NCBI GenBank assembly: GCA_947088675.1
Contig: CAMUHN010000020.1
Coordinates: 1-43,758, forward strand
Source: an uncultured Roseburia sp.
Lineage (GTDB): Bacteria > Bacillota > Clostridia > Lachnospirales > Lachnospiraceae
Direction of reading: 5' to 3'
Length of the DNA stretch: 43,758 nt
In this document: positions 37,181 to 43,758 of the stretch, one piece after another
Numbering within the stretch: the stretch's first letter is position 1
How the letters are laid out: every line of letters starts with the position of its first letter
Program-made: the position numbers and the translations under genes
Notes under the pieces: generated by a model
What the model saw: only the letters and a program-made list of their open reading frames with translations
Told to the model about the DNA's origin: nothing
The model's database searches: none

Positions 37181-37723
37181 GTGAATGCACAGAAATTTAT
37201 CGATGAATTACAATTGTGGTCGCATGAAATTACAATAGAGCAATATAACGAAATTCCGGAGGAGTCAAATATAGAAGTTTACGATGGGTTTATTCGTAGT
37301 AAAACATCTTTAACACAAGAACATCAGACAATTTTGATTGAAATTTCTTCTTTGATAAATATTTATCTTAAAGCTAATAGAAGCTCCAAAAAGGTTTTTA
37401 TTGGTCCTTTTGATGTACAATTGTGTGACAGGCCTCTTATAATTGTTAAACCGGATATTATGATTATTTCTGATGTACATAAATTGGGAAAAACAGGATG
37501 TAATGGTGCGCCAGACTGTATTATTGAAATTGTTTCCCCAAATAGTTTAATAGATGATTATATAAAAAAATTTTATTATTATAAAAAATATAAAGTTTGT
37601 GAATATTGGATAGTAGATTATGAGAGCAAAGTAATAACGGTTGACTATTTTGAGAAGAATTTTCTTAATATACAATATGATTTTTATTCTAAAATAAAAG
37701 TAAATATTTTAGGCGATTTATAA
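37181..37723 (+). CDS. Uma2-family (DUF820) putative nuclease
   Basis: A 180-residue PD-(D/E)xK-type protein. The hallmark Uma2 order is present: YEVYDGFI-like start (IEVYDGFIRSK), VKPDIMIISD (about 90-99), GAPDCIIEIVSPNS (about 109-122) and YYKKYKVCEYWIVDYESKVI. The catalytic D and E-x-V/I residues appear intact. The family is widespread and mostly uncharacterised. The start is a GTG with only a weak ribosome site. The gene is very AT-rich (about 12% GC in one sampled 60-nt line) and sits between the two M56 genes, which may reflect later insertion. Confidence 0.82.
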   Translation: MNAQKFIDELQLWSHEITIEQYNEIPEESNIEVYDGFIRSKTSLTQEHQTILIEISSLINIYLKANRSSKKVFIGPFDVQLCDRPLIIVKPDIMIISDVHKLGKTGCNGAPDCIIEIVSPNSLIDDYIKKFYYYKKYKVCEYWIVDYESKVITVDYFEKNFLNIQYDFYSKIKVNILGDL

Positions 37724-37778
37724 ATTGATTTTTCCCAAATTATAACAGGATAATTATTAGTTGAGAGGTAAATTTGAG

Positions 37779-39182
37779 ATGCTAAATTTGTGTTGCCAAT
37801 TTTTTATTGCATTTTTCTTGATGATGTTAACTGGATTTGTTTTGGATATTATATGGAGATTTTTTTATTGGGTATTAAAAGTTAGATTGTCAGATACGGC
37901 ATGTACTACACTTCGCTTTGTATGTCTTTTTTATATTTTTCCTTTTGGTTTTGTTCTGAATAATTTACTTAATAAAAACGGGTACTTACAAGGAGATCAG
38001 ATCTGGCAGTTAAATTTTCGCAGTACAACAATTATGGCTGTTGTTGTTTTGGTATTATTCATATGTTGGATTGGTATGGCTGTGTATATTCATTTTAAAT
38101 ACAATGTTAAAGATAAGAGAATTACTGTTTTTGATATTCCGGAAGAGGATCCAGATGCAAGGATTATTTTTAATCGTGCAAAGAAACGATTAAGAGTGAT
38201 TTGGCCAATTGAAATATATCGTAGTAATACAGTTCCAGATCCTCGAATAGAGGGAACATTCTGTAATAGAATTACACTACCTTACCGTTTGTATTCAAGT
38301 GATCAATTACAGATAATTTATTATCATGAACTGATACATTATAAACATCATGACATATTTTTTAAACAGTGTAGTGCGTTTGCAGGAATGATGCTGGTTT
38401 TTGAAAAATTTGCCGAGCATCGAAATGATGTTCTTGACAATTTGTGTGAGTATCATTGCGATTGCAGTACTATAAGAGCATTAAGAGGTCAAATGGATGC
38501 GCGCGGATATTTTAATTTTGTATTAGCATGCACTAGATCATCTGAAAAGAAAAAAAGAGATCATACCGTTGCGAATCTGGCTATAGATTCTACTGATTTA
38601 AAACATAGGATTGACTTCATAAATGAACGAAAACAATTAACCTTTTGTAATAAATGTTTTAATGCTTTTATATCATTATGTTTTGTTATTTTTAGTATAA
38701 TAATTTCTTATGTATTGGGAAGTAGGTTGTCATTTCTATATGATAGTATTTATGAGACGACAGAATATGTTGAAGTTAAAGAAAAACGAGAATTTGATGA
38801 ACCGGTTTTATCTTATAATAAATGGGGTAACACTTCAGCAGAATTCACAGCTATAAATGAAAAATTATTTACAAATACTAATACAGGTATCATAACAATG
38901 GAGGTAGTTCCTTTGGAATCAAATACATATTATGTTTCAGAAAGTATGTGTCTGGAAAGAGGACAATTTTTTACGATAAATGGCGTAGTTATGCCAGATA
39001 CAAAAGTTTGCAGAGTTGGAATTATTAATGAGGCAAATAGCGAATACAGTTATATTGATGTGAGTTCTGCGTTTGAGAATGAGTTTACAATACAGGAGCA
39101 AGGGCAATATAGATTCTTTGTTCAGAATCAGGGAGATGAAACTTTTTCTGTATCAGCAAATATTATTATCAATGAGCAATAA
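37779..39182 (+). CDS. M56 (BlaR1/MecR1-type) membrane metalloprotease, copy 2
   Basis: A 467-residue paralogue of the protein at 35731, alignable without gaps over the first 190 residues. It has three N-terminal helices, a shared NGYLQGDQxWQLNFR segment, a zinc site H183-ELI-H187 with E224 in CEYHCD, a fourth helix (about 294-314), and an extracellular tail (about 370-467) homologous to the exported protein (VVMPDTKVCRVGI, YRFFVQNQG). The second tail cysteine present in copy 1 is missing here, so any disulfide is not shared. I start at the ATG at 37779 after GAGAGG; the track-length frame would begin at a TTG. It presumably senses a related but distinct signal. Confidence 0.88.
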   Translation: MLNLCCQFFIAFFLMMLTGFVLDIIWRFFYWVLKVRLSDTACTTLRFVCLFYIFPFGFVLNNLLNKNGYLQGDQIWQLNFRSTTIMAVVVLVLFICWIGMAVYIHFKYNVKDKRITVFDIPEEDPDARIIFNRAKKRLRVIWPIEIYRSNTVPDPRIEGTFCNRITLPYRLYSSDQLQIIYYHELIHYKHHDIFFKQCSAFAGMMLVFEKFAEHRNDVLDNLCEYHCDCSTIRALRGQMDARGYFNFVLACTRSSEKKKRDHTVANLAIDSTDLKHRIDFINERKQLTFCNKCFNAFISLCFVIFSIIISYVLGSRLSFLYDSIYETTEYVEVKEKREFDEPVLSYNKWGNTSAEFTAINEKLFTNTNTGIITMEVVPLESNTYYVSESMCLERGQFFTINGVVMPDTKVCRVGIINEANSEYSYIDVSSAFENEFTIQEQGQYRFFVQNQGDETFSVSANIIINEQ

Positions 39183-39336
39183 GCTGTTTACAATTTAAGA
39201 ACAAATCTGATTTCCGGGTATCGAAAGTTTTTTACTTTAGAAATGTATTCATTTGTTTGTACGTAAATTAAATAATATTATAGAAGAAAACGTTTGGAAG
39301 AATATACATATGGGAAAATTACGGGAGGTAACCGGA

Positions 39337-40242
39337 ATGGAGAAAGAAAACAGAAAGATAAGACCGGATGAGATCTGGGAGAGTTTAGGAATTTCAAACG
39401 ATTTTATCTTTGGGAAAGTAATGCAGGATCCTGAATTGTGTCTTGAATTGCTGCGGAGGATATTGCCGGAGCTGGAGATCGAGAGGATTGAGTATCCGGA
39501 AGCGCAAAAGGCAATAAAGCCGGATATTGATGCAAAAAGTGTGCGTCTGGATGTATATGTAAGGGACGGAAAAGGAACTGTATATGATATAGAGATACAG
39601 GCTGCCAATACAAGAGAACTGCCGAAAAGAACACGGTATTACCAGAGTATGGTTGATATGCAGATGATAGACAGGGGAGAGCACTATAAGCAGCTAAAAC
39701 CATGTTATATCATATTTATCTGTTTGTTTGATATGTTCGAACAGGGGAGGCATAGATACACATTTGAGAATATGTGTAAAGAAGACAAAAGAATAAGGCT
39801 GGAAGACGGGGCGACAAAAATTTTTTTAAATGCGTCAGGCGATATGGATGATATAAGCGAGGAACTGAAAGTATTTCTGGAGTACGTTGGGGGAAAGGAA
39901 GCAAAGGATACCTACATAAAAGAACTGGACAAAGCCGTGGAGGAGGTAAAAAAGAACAGAGAATGGAGGCGTGAGTATATGACATTGCTAATGAGGGATG
40001 CAGAAAACCTGGAAGAGGGAATGCGCCGAGGACTGGAGAAAGGAATGAAACAGGGACTGGAGAAAGGAATGAAACAGGGACTGGAGAAAGGAATGAAACA
40101 GGGACTGGAGAAAGGCAAAATTTATGGAACGATATCGGTGTACCGGGAAATGGGGATGACGGAACAGGAAATTATAGAAAAAATACAGAAGAAGTTTAAC
40201 CTGACACCGGAGGAGGCGGCATCCAGTCTTTTAATGATATAA
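39337..40242 (+). CDS. Rpn-family recombination-promoting nuclease / PD-(D/E)xK transposase-like protein
   Basis: A 301-residue protein of the Rpn (PDDEXK transposase-like) family. The N-terminal nuclease domain has NDFIFGKVMQDPELCLELLRRILP, RLDVYVRD (D72) and YDIEIQAA (E86, Q88), all apparently intact, followed by RTRYYQSMVDMQMI. A helical region ends in a tandem GLEKGMKQ repeat and the C-terminal EQEIIEKIQKKFNLTPEEAASSLL tail seen in this family. GGGAGG precedes the ATG at 39337; the longer frame from 39253 lacks a site. A promoter (TTGTAC, 16, TATAGA) lies at 39257-39284. A decayed piece of a second copy follows directly. GC content returns towards the genome average here. Confidence 0.88.
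   Translation: MEKENRKIRPDEIWESLGISNDFIFGKVMQDPELCLELLRRILPELEIERIEYPEAQKAIKPDIDAKSVRLDVYVRDGKGTVYDIEIQAANTRELPKRTRYYQSMVDMQMIDRGEHYKQLKPCYIIFICLFDMFEQGRHRYTFENMCKEDKRIRLEDGATKIFLNASGDMDDISEELKVFLEYVGGKEAKDTYIKELDKAVEEVKKNREWRREYMTLLMRDAENLEEGMRRGLEKGMKQGLEKGMKQGLEKGMKQGLEKGKIYGTISVYREMGMTEQEIIEKIQKKFNLTPEEAASSLLMI
40030..40119 (+). repeat. Tandem 24-bp repeat inside the Rpn-type gene
   Basis: Three identical 24-bp units (40030-40053, 40054-40077, 40078-40101), each encoding GLEKGMKQ, and a partial fourth. Exact identity suggests recent expansion by slippage. Confidence 0.95.
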
Positions 40243-40264
40243 TTAAAATTGGTATGTCCTCACT

Positions 40265-40360
40265 GTTTGAACAGAGAGGACATAGAAACATGGAAAGCAT
40301 TTCTGGAGTACGTTGGGGGGGAAAGAAGCAAAGGATACTGTATAAAAGAGCGGGATATAA
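40265..40360 (+). pseudogene. Remnant of a second Rpn-type gene
   Basis: The stretch TTGAACAGAGAGGACATAGA matches the intact gene near 39738-39757 with a few changes. TTTCTGGAGTACGTTGGGGG, then AAGCAAAGGATAC and ATAAAAGA, match 39879 onward. The two matching blocks are adjacent here but about 110 nt apart in the intact gene, so this is an internally deleted, untranslatable fragment of a paralogue. Confidence 0.8.
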
Positions 40361-40473
40361 TGGTATATCATGTCAGTTTTGCGACAGGCAGGGATGATTG
40401 TTTGGGTTTGCGTTAAAAGTCTGGCTGGATTCTGGCTGGTTTGCAGGGTATTCTGGAACCTGATATGCAGCGG

Positions 40474-40809
40474 TTATTTTTTCAGTTTAGCCGACATTGC
40501 TGCAAGAATACAGTCAATCCGTGCATTTTTCTCCTCGGGGCTGCAGTTTGTGAAGCAGCTTTCCGGATCGATTCTGCTGACTGTACGCGTACCTGTGACA
40601 AGCCAGGTGGCGTCAATGCTGTATTTTTGATTCAATAACAGCAGCTTAAAAGCTGATAGTCCGACTGCGCCGGATTCGTATTTATTATAATGATTTTCTG
40701 AGACGCCCAGCGCCGCAGCAAATTCTTCTTTTGTTTTTCCAAGCCGCAGCCTTGTTTCGCGCAGTCTCTTTCCGGACTGCAGTAAAATTTCTTTCTTTTG
40801 TTTTTTCAT
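40474..40809 (-). CDS. XRE-type HTH regulator at right edge of island
   Basis: A 111-residue regulator with a Cro/C1 helix-turn-helix (about 10-65: GKRLRETRLRLGKTKEEFAAALGV, SENHYNKYESGAVGLS) and a helical tail (NCSPEEKNARIDCILAAMSAKLKK). It is paralogous to the regulator at 33629. The start at 40809 follows GGAGC; the upstream open frame is non-coding leader. A good minus-strand promoter precedes it. Confidence 0.85.
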   Translation of the reverse strand: MKKQKKEILLQSGKRLRETRLRLGKTKEEFAAALGVSENHYNKYESGAVGLSAFKLLLLNQKYSIDATWLVTGTRTVSRIDPESCFTNCSPEEKNARIDCILAAMSAKLKK

Positions 40810-40840
40810 GTGAGCTCCATTCTGCTTCAGGTTATTTAAA

Positions 40841-40868
40841 ATGATAACATCTGAAAAGATAATTTGCA
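40841..40868 (-). promoter_or_regulatory. Promoter of the right-edge XRE gene
   Basis: On the minus strand TTGCAA (40868-40863), a 17-nt spacer and TATCAT (40846-40841). Confidence 0.6.
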
Positions 40869-40869
40869 A

Positions 40870-41013
40870 TAAAAAGCAGGTCTGCGATTCACCATTTTTA
40901 ATGGCGGGCGATATTTTAGTACCAGAAAGTCTCGCTTCTTTTGGTGGCAGCATGCACGGACCTTATCCCGCACCGGGTTACATAGCATCCGTCTGTAAAG
41001 TAATTTTTATCTG
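40870..41013. other. Unexplained stretch upstream of a terminator
   Basis: No convincing gene. A plus-strand frame through here has no ribosome site. Because a strong plus-strand terminator follows, a short RNA or the end of a lost gene is possible. Confidence 0.3.
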
Positions 41014-41047
41014 CCGCCGTACGGGGATTTCCCTGTACGGCGGTTTT
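41014..41047 (+). terminator. Orphan rho-independent terminator
   Basis: CCGCCGTACGGGGA pairs with TCCCTGTACGGCGG (14 bp, one wobble), followed by TTTT. No plus-strand gene lies upstream within 770 nt. Confidence 0.8.
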
Positions 41048-41101
41048 CTGAGAGTATGGGTGTGTTTCGGAGGAAACAGTAACATGGATGAGTCAAAATT
41101 G

Positions 41102-41242
41102 TAACAGTTCAGCCTGCAACTGCGCACTTGCTGCGCAGTTAGCAGCCAGTAGTGCGGAATAGCCGGGAATCTGCTCCTTTGCCGCAGGCAAATTTTAAAT
41201 GGAGCGGATTCTGTAACAGTGAAGCCGAAGGCTGAACTGTTA
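41102..41242. repeat. Multi-hairpin palindromic element before pyrE
   Basis: A 13-bp perfect terminal inverted repeat (TAACAGTTCAGCC at 41102-41114 with GGCTGAACTGTTA at 41230-41242) encloses two nested hairpins. One is AACTGCGCA / TGCGCAGTT around CTTGC (41118-41140). The other is GAATCTGCTCC / GGAGCGGATTC (41167-41177 with 41201-41211), which itself holds TTTGCC / GGCAAA. The design resembles a MITE-like or REP-like intergenic repeat, or a structured RNA. No coding potential is seen. Confidence 0.75.
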
Positions 41243-41272
41243 ATCAAAATTAACAGGAAGAAACAAAAATGG

Positions 41273-41301
41273 TTGAATATAAACGGGGAGTATGGTAAAA
41301 T
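41273..41301 (+). promoter_or_regulatory. Promoter of pyrE
   Basis: TTGAAT, a 17-nt spacer and TAAAAT. The predicted transcript starts near 41308, which leaves room for a ribosome site only if the 41365 start is used. Confidence 0.55.
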
Positions 41302-41364
41302 TGGGAAAATTATATAACCATGAAACAGAGAGAAATATTTGTAAAAACGGAGGCTTACGGATAC

Positions 41365-42042
41365 ATGGATACTTATAAAGAAGAGTTTATTGAGTTTATG
41401 GTAGAGAGTGATGTGTTAAAATTTGGTGAATTTACATTAAAAAGCGGCCGTAAATCGCCATTTTTTATGAATGCCGGGGCGTATGTAACAGGCAGTCAGC
41501 TGATGCGTCTGGGTGAATATTATGCAAAGGCGATACATTCGCATTATGGAGAAGATTTTGACGTGCTCTTTGGGCCGGCCTATAAAGGGATTCCTCTTAG
41601 TGTGGCAGCAACAATTGCGTTTTACCAATTGTACGGAAAGGAAATACGCTATTGTTCCAACCGGAAAGAGGCAAAAGACCATGGGGATACCGGTATACTG
41701 CTGGGCAGCCGGTTAAATGCGGGCGACAGGGTAGTGATTATTGAGGATGTGACGACATCCGGGAAGTCAATAGAAGAGACATATCCAATTCTGAAAGCGC
41801 AGGCGGATGTAACAGTAGTTGGATTAATCGTCTCATTAAACCGTATGGAAAAAGGTCTTGGCGGCAGGATGGGAGCTCTTGACGAGATACATGAAAAATA
41901 CGGGTTTGAGACAAATGCGATTGTAACGATGGACGAGGTGGTAGAACATCTGTATAACCGGCCGTGTCAGAGCAGGATTGTGATTAACGATGAAATAAAA
42001 ACAGCAATTGATGCATATTATAATGAATATGGATGTAATTAG
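41365..42042 (+). CDS. pyrE: Orotate phosphoribosyltransferase
   Basis: Transfers phosphoribose from PRPP to orotate, giving OMP in pyrimidine synthesis. The 225-residue protein has LKFGEFTLKSGRKSPFFMNAGAY near the N-terminus, DVLFGPAYKGIPLSVAATIA, YCSNRKEAKDHG (flexible loop) and the PRPP-binding VVIIEDVTTSGKSIEET. I choose 41365, preceded by CGGAGG 11 nt upstream and matching the usual family start (MDTYKEEFIEFM); the ATG at 41320 is only about 12 nt from the predicted transcription start. Other pyr genes are absent from the window. The next gene begins inside its 3' end. Confidence 0.95.
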   Translation: MDTYKEEFIEFMVESDVLKFGEFTLKSGRKSPFFMNAGAYVTGSQLMRLGEYYAKAIHSHYGEDFDVLFGPAYKGIPLSVAATIAFYQLYGKEIRYCSNRKEAKDHGDTGILLGSRLNAGDRVVIIEDVTTSGKSIEETYPILKAQADVTVVGLIVSLNRMEKGLGGRMGALDEIHEKYGFETNAIVTMDEVVEHLYNRPCQSRIVINDEIKTAIDAYYNEYGCN

Positions 42043-42514
42043 CAAAAATAAACGCCGTGTGGCAATCGTACTATTTATCCTGTATCTTATCGTGCTGTGT
42101 TATTTCCTGTTCTTTTCAGAGAGTATGGGGAGGACATACAGCGAACGCAGCTATCATTACAATCTGATGCCGTTAAAGGAAATCAGACGTTTTCTGAAAT
42201 ATTGGCGTGTTCTTGGCATTGGCGCCGTTGCAGTCAACCTTGTAGGGAATATTGCGGCGTTTATGCCGTTTGGCGCCTTTTTGCCGTTGTTTTGGGCAAG
42301 ATGCCGTAAATTATGGCGGACAGCGCTGTATGGGTTTGAATTCAGCCTGTTTGTGGAAACGCTGCAGCTGATCTCGAAAGTAGGCAGTTTTGATGTGGAC
42401 GATATGATATTAAATACGATTGGCGCGATAGCAGGATTTTTTTCCTGCCGGGCCCTGATCCGTATAAAAGGCGGGAATGAAGGAAAGGAGGAGGAGCATA
42501 CTGGCACGACATAG
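42023..42514 (+). CDS. VanZ-like membrane protein
   Basis: A protein of about 163 residues with four predicted membrane helices (for example AIVLFILYLIVLCYFLFF, VAVNLVGNIAAFMPFGAFLPL). It has VanZ-family landmarks: NLMPLKEIRRF, NLVGNIAAFMPFGAFLP, ETLQLISKVGSFDVDDMILNTIGAIAG. VanZ homologues influence resistance to teicoplanin and lipopeptides, but most are of unknown role. The exact start is unsure (ATG at 42011, 42023 or 42029, none with a ribosome site). It overlaps the end of pyrE, so coupled translation is likely. Confidence 0.85.
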   Translation: MNMDVISKNKRRVAIVLFILYLIVLCYFLFFSESMGRTYSERSYHYNLMPLKEIRRFLKYWRVLGIGAVAVNLVGNIAAFMPFGAFLPLFWARCRKLWRTALYGFEFSLFVETLQLISKVGSFDVDDMILNTIGAIAGFFSCRALIRIKGGNEGKEEEHTGTT

Positions 42515-42827
42515 AAGCGGATATAAATTTACCGAAAAAAAACAGTCTGTACGGGGGATTACCGCATTTTTGCTGGCGTTGGTATCCATCGGGATCTTTG
42601 TGGCCGCAGCGTTTTATTCCTGCGGGAAAAAGGGAAACGCAAGCATGTATCTGGGGAGTGTGGGTGTTGCGGCGATGCTGCTTGGCATAGTTGCATTTGT
42701 ACTTGCCATGTTCAGTCTGCGTGAGGAAAACTCATTTAAACTGTTCCCCTGTCTGGCTTCTTTCACTTCTTTTTTTTCCGTTGGAATATGGGCTGCGCTC
42801 TATGCGGCGGGATTTCTTCTGGCATAG
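42501..42827 (+). CDS. Small membrane protein (DUF6142-like), possible CTG start
   Basis: A protein of about 108 residues: a basic start (ARHRSGYKFTEKKQSVRG), then three hydrophobic helices (about 20-38, 46-70, 82-105). It resembles a small Lachnospiraceae membrane-protein family annotated DUF6142 (from memory). The strong site AAAGGAGGAGG at 42484-42494 lies 6 nt before an in-frame CTG at 42501. The only upstream ATG (42477) precedes that site and has none of its own. I therefore place the start at CTG with moderate confidence. The gene overlaps the VanZ-like gene by 14 nt. Confidence 0.65.
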   Translation: MARHRSGYKFTEKKQSVRGITAFLLALVSIGIFVAAAFYSCGKKGNASMYLGSVGVAAMLLGIVAFVLAMFSLREENSFKLFPCLASFTSFFSVGIWAALYAAGFLLA

Positions 42828-42842
42828 GAAAGGAAGCATTGC

Positions 42843-43758
42843 ATGGGATATTCAGATTATTATCAGGAATCAAACGAGGCGGCAGCGGAACGTTTTGCGC
42901 TTGTAAATGAGCGGATCCGGATGATCGAGAGCGATCCTTTGCTCAAAGAGCCATATCAGGATTATTTTAAAAAGACAGCGCATTTTCTATTGCTGTTAGC
43001 CGGGCTGTGTGAAGCGAAAGAGGACGGAAAGCTTGCGGGGCGCTCTATGGAGCAGTGCAGGCAGACAAATGACGCACTGTACGGGCAGATTGCAGACAAA
43101 GCCGAATATGCGAAAAGTTATGCAAATCCGGAGTATGCAAAAGAAGTGCTGGGAGAAGCGGCAGCAGGATTGTCCATGCTTCTTGCACATTTTTTTGATT
43201 GTACAGGCAGTGCGTTCCGCGGCGATAAAATGCGGATTACGATGGCAATGGAGTTATTTGTCGAATTGTACAACCTGTTTGAAGCGGAAGAAGAAAGCGA
43301 CTGTGTGAAAATTATGACAGGTGATATTTCTTCTTATTTTCATGATTACAGCGAGATCTTTGAGGGGGAGGCAGTACGCCGCCTGATTGATAAAAACGAA
43401 GATTTTGAACTTCAGATTACAGAGAAGAGCGATCTGTCAGATCTCAGATATCTGTACGCATACGGCGCGTATATTGGCGATAATGAATTAAAGACGGCTT
43501 CCTTTTTATATGGGCGCTCTGACGAAGAGATTAAAAAGATTGCGGATACCATAACAGAAGGCTATCGAATCGGTTTTGAAGTAACGGGAAAGAATCTCGG
43601 CAGAAAAGAGACGGCGCAGATCCGCTATCCGATCGGCTTTGAACGTGTGGTGCGTGAGGTGGTCGCAAATTTAAAGAAAATCGGGCTTTCTCCAACGATG
43701 TCTGCGGTTTCTGTTTTCCCAAACAGGCAGTATGAGTACGATCATAAGGAAGACCGTG
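42843..43758 (+). CDS. Aminopeptidase-like protein, N-terminal part (runs off window)
   Basis: An ATG at 42843 behind AAAGGAAG opens a frame to the window end (305 residues seen). It starts MGYSDYYQESNEAAAERF and is largely helical. It contains SDLSDLRYLYAYGAYIGDNELKTASFL (about 199-225), ITEGYRIGFEVTGKNLGRKETAQIRYPIGFERVVREV (about 237-274) and LKKIGLSPTM. From memory, this region precedes a metalloprotease (M29-type aminopeptidase) domain in Lachnospiraceae proteins. The catalytic part is beyond the edge, so the product name is tentative. The gene follows the small membrane protein by 15 nt and is likely in its operon. Confidence 0.6.
   Translation, partial: MGYSDYYQESNEAAAERFALVNERIRMIESDPLLKEPYQDYFKKTAHFLLLLAGLCEAKEDGKLAGRSMEQCRQTNDALYGQIADKAEYAKSYANPEYAKEVLGEAAAGLSMLLAHFFDCTGSAFRGDKMRITMAMELFVELYNLFEAEEESDCVKIMTGDISSYFHDYSEIFEGEAVRRLIDKNEDFELQITEKSDLSDLRYLYAYGAYIGDNELKTASFLYGRSDEEIKKIADTITEGYRIGFEVTGKNLGRKETAQIRYPIGFERVVREVVANLKKIGLSPTMSAVSVFPNRQYEYDHKEDR

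Noticed and set aside
35731-39182. Beta-lactam resistance locus (blaI-blaR1-blaZ)
   Set aside because: The M56 tails lack the SxxK and KTG motifs of penicillin-binding domains, and there is no beta-lactamase gene in the window.
40030-40119. Short regular repeat as a CRISPR array
   Set aside because: The units are directly adjacent without spacers, in frame, and encode a protein repeat.
40841-41104. Plus-strand open frame of 87 codons upstream of pyrE
   Set aside because: It has no ribosome site, overlaps the XRE promoter, and runs through a strong terminator hairpin, so translation is unlikely.

Overview
The window looks like the chromosome of a spore-forming Clostridia member, most likely Lachnospiraceae. 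Coding DNA is of moderate GC. Strong GGAGG-type ribosome sites precede most genes. There is a dipicolinate synthase pair, a PPi-type phosphofructokinase, FMN-binding and DUF3048 lipoproteins, InlB-type repeat surface proteins and an Rpn-family nuclease. Assignment to family rests on remembered gene types, not on a search.

Layout. (1) 1-2801, minus strand: two WYL regulators and the start of a histidine kinase form one operon, divergent from rtcB (2974-4206). (2) 4395-8312: a hemerythrin/receiver protein, then a minus-strand pair of chemoreceptor and FMN-binding lipoprotein, which looks like an oxygen/redox-sensing neighbourhood. (3) 8478-15252: a LysM protein, aspartate kinase, dpaA-dpaB and secA. 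The LysM gene and dpaA both carry an AC-N16-CATAnnnTA element resembling a mother-cell sporulation (sigma-K) promoter. (4) 15625-27108: a large secreted repeat protein, PPi-phosphofructokinase, and a polysaccharide cluster. The cluster holds two GtrB-like glycosyltransferases around an exported transglutaminase/InlB protein, a Wzz-like protein with a degenerate BY-kinase domain, a Wzy-like polymerase and a galactofuranosyltransferase-like enzyme. (5) 27214-33461: DUF3048 lipoprotein, pcrA, a zinc-ribbon/DUF4352 membrane protein, an SPFH protein with a small membrane partner, and a 68-residue unknown. (6) 33629-41242: an AT-rich accessory island. (7) 41365-43758: pyrE, a VanZ-like protein, a small membrane protein and a truncated aminopeptidase-like gene.

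The island in (6) is the most unusual part. It is framed by two paralogous XRE regulators and contains a BlaI-type repressor, an exported 182-residue protein, two M56 (BlaR1/MecR1-type) membrane metalloproteases, a Uma2-type nuclease, an Rpn-type nuclease with a decayed second copy, and a multi-hairpin DNA/RNA element. Neither M56 protein has the penicillin-binding sensor domain of BlaR1. Each instead ends in an extracellular domain of about 95 residues that is visibly homologous to the C-terminal half of the exported protein. This suggests a BlaI/M56 signalling system whose sensor domain is shared with its own exported product. I know of no described system with this arrangement.
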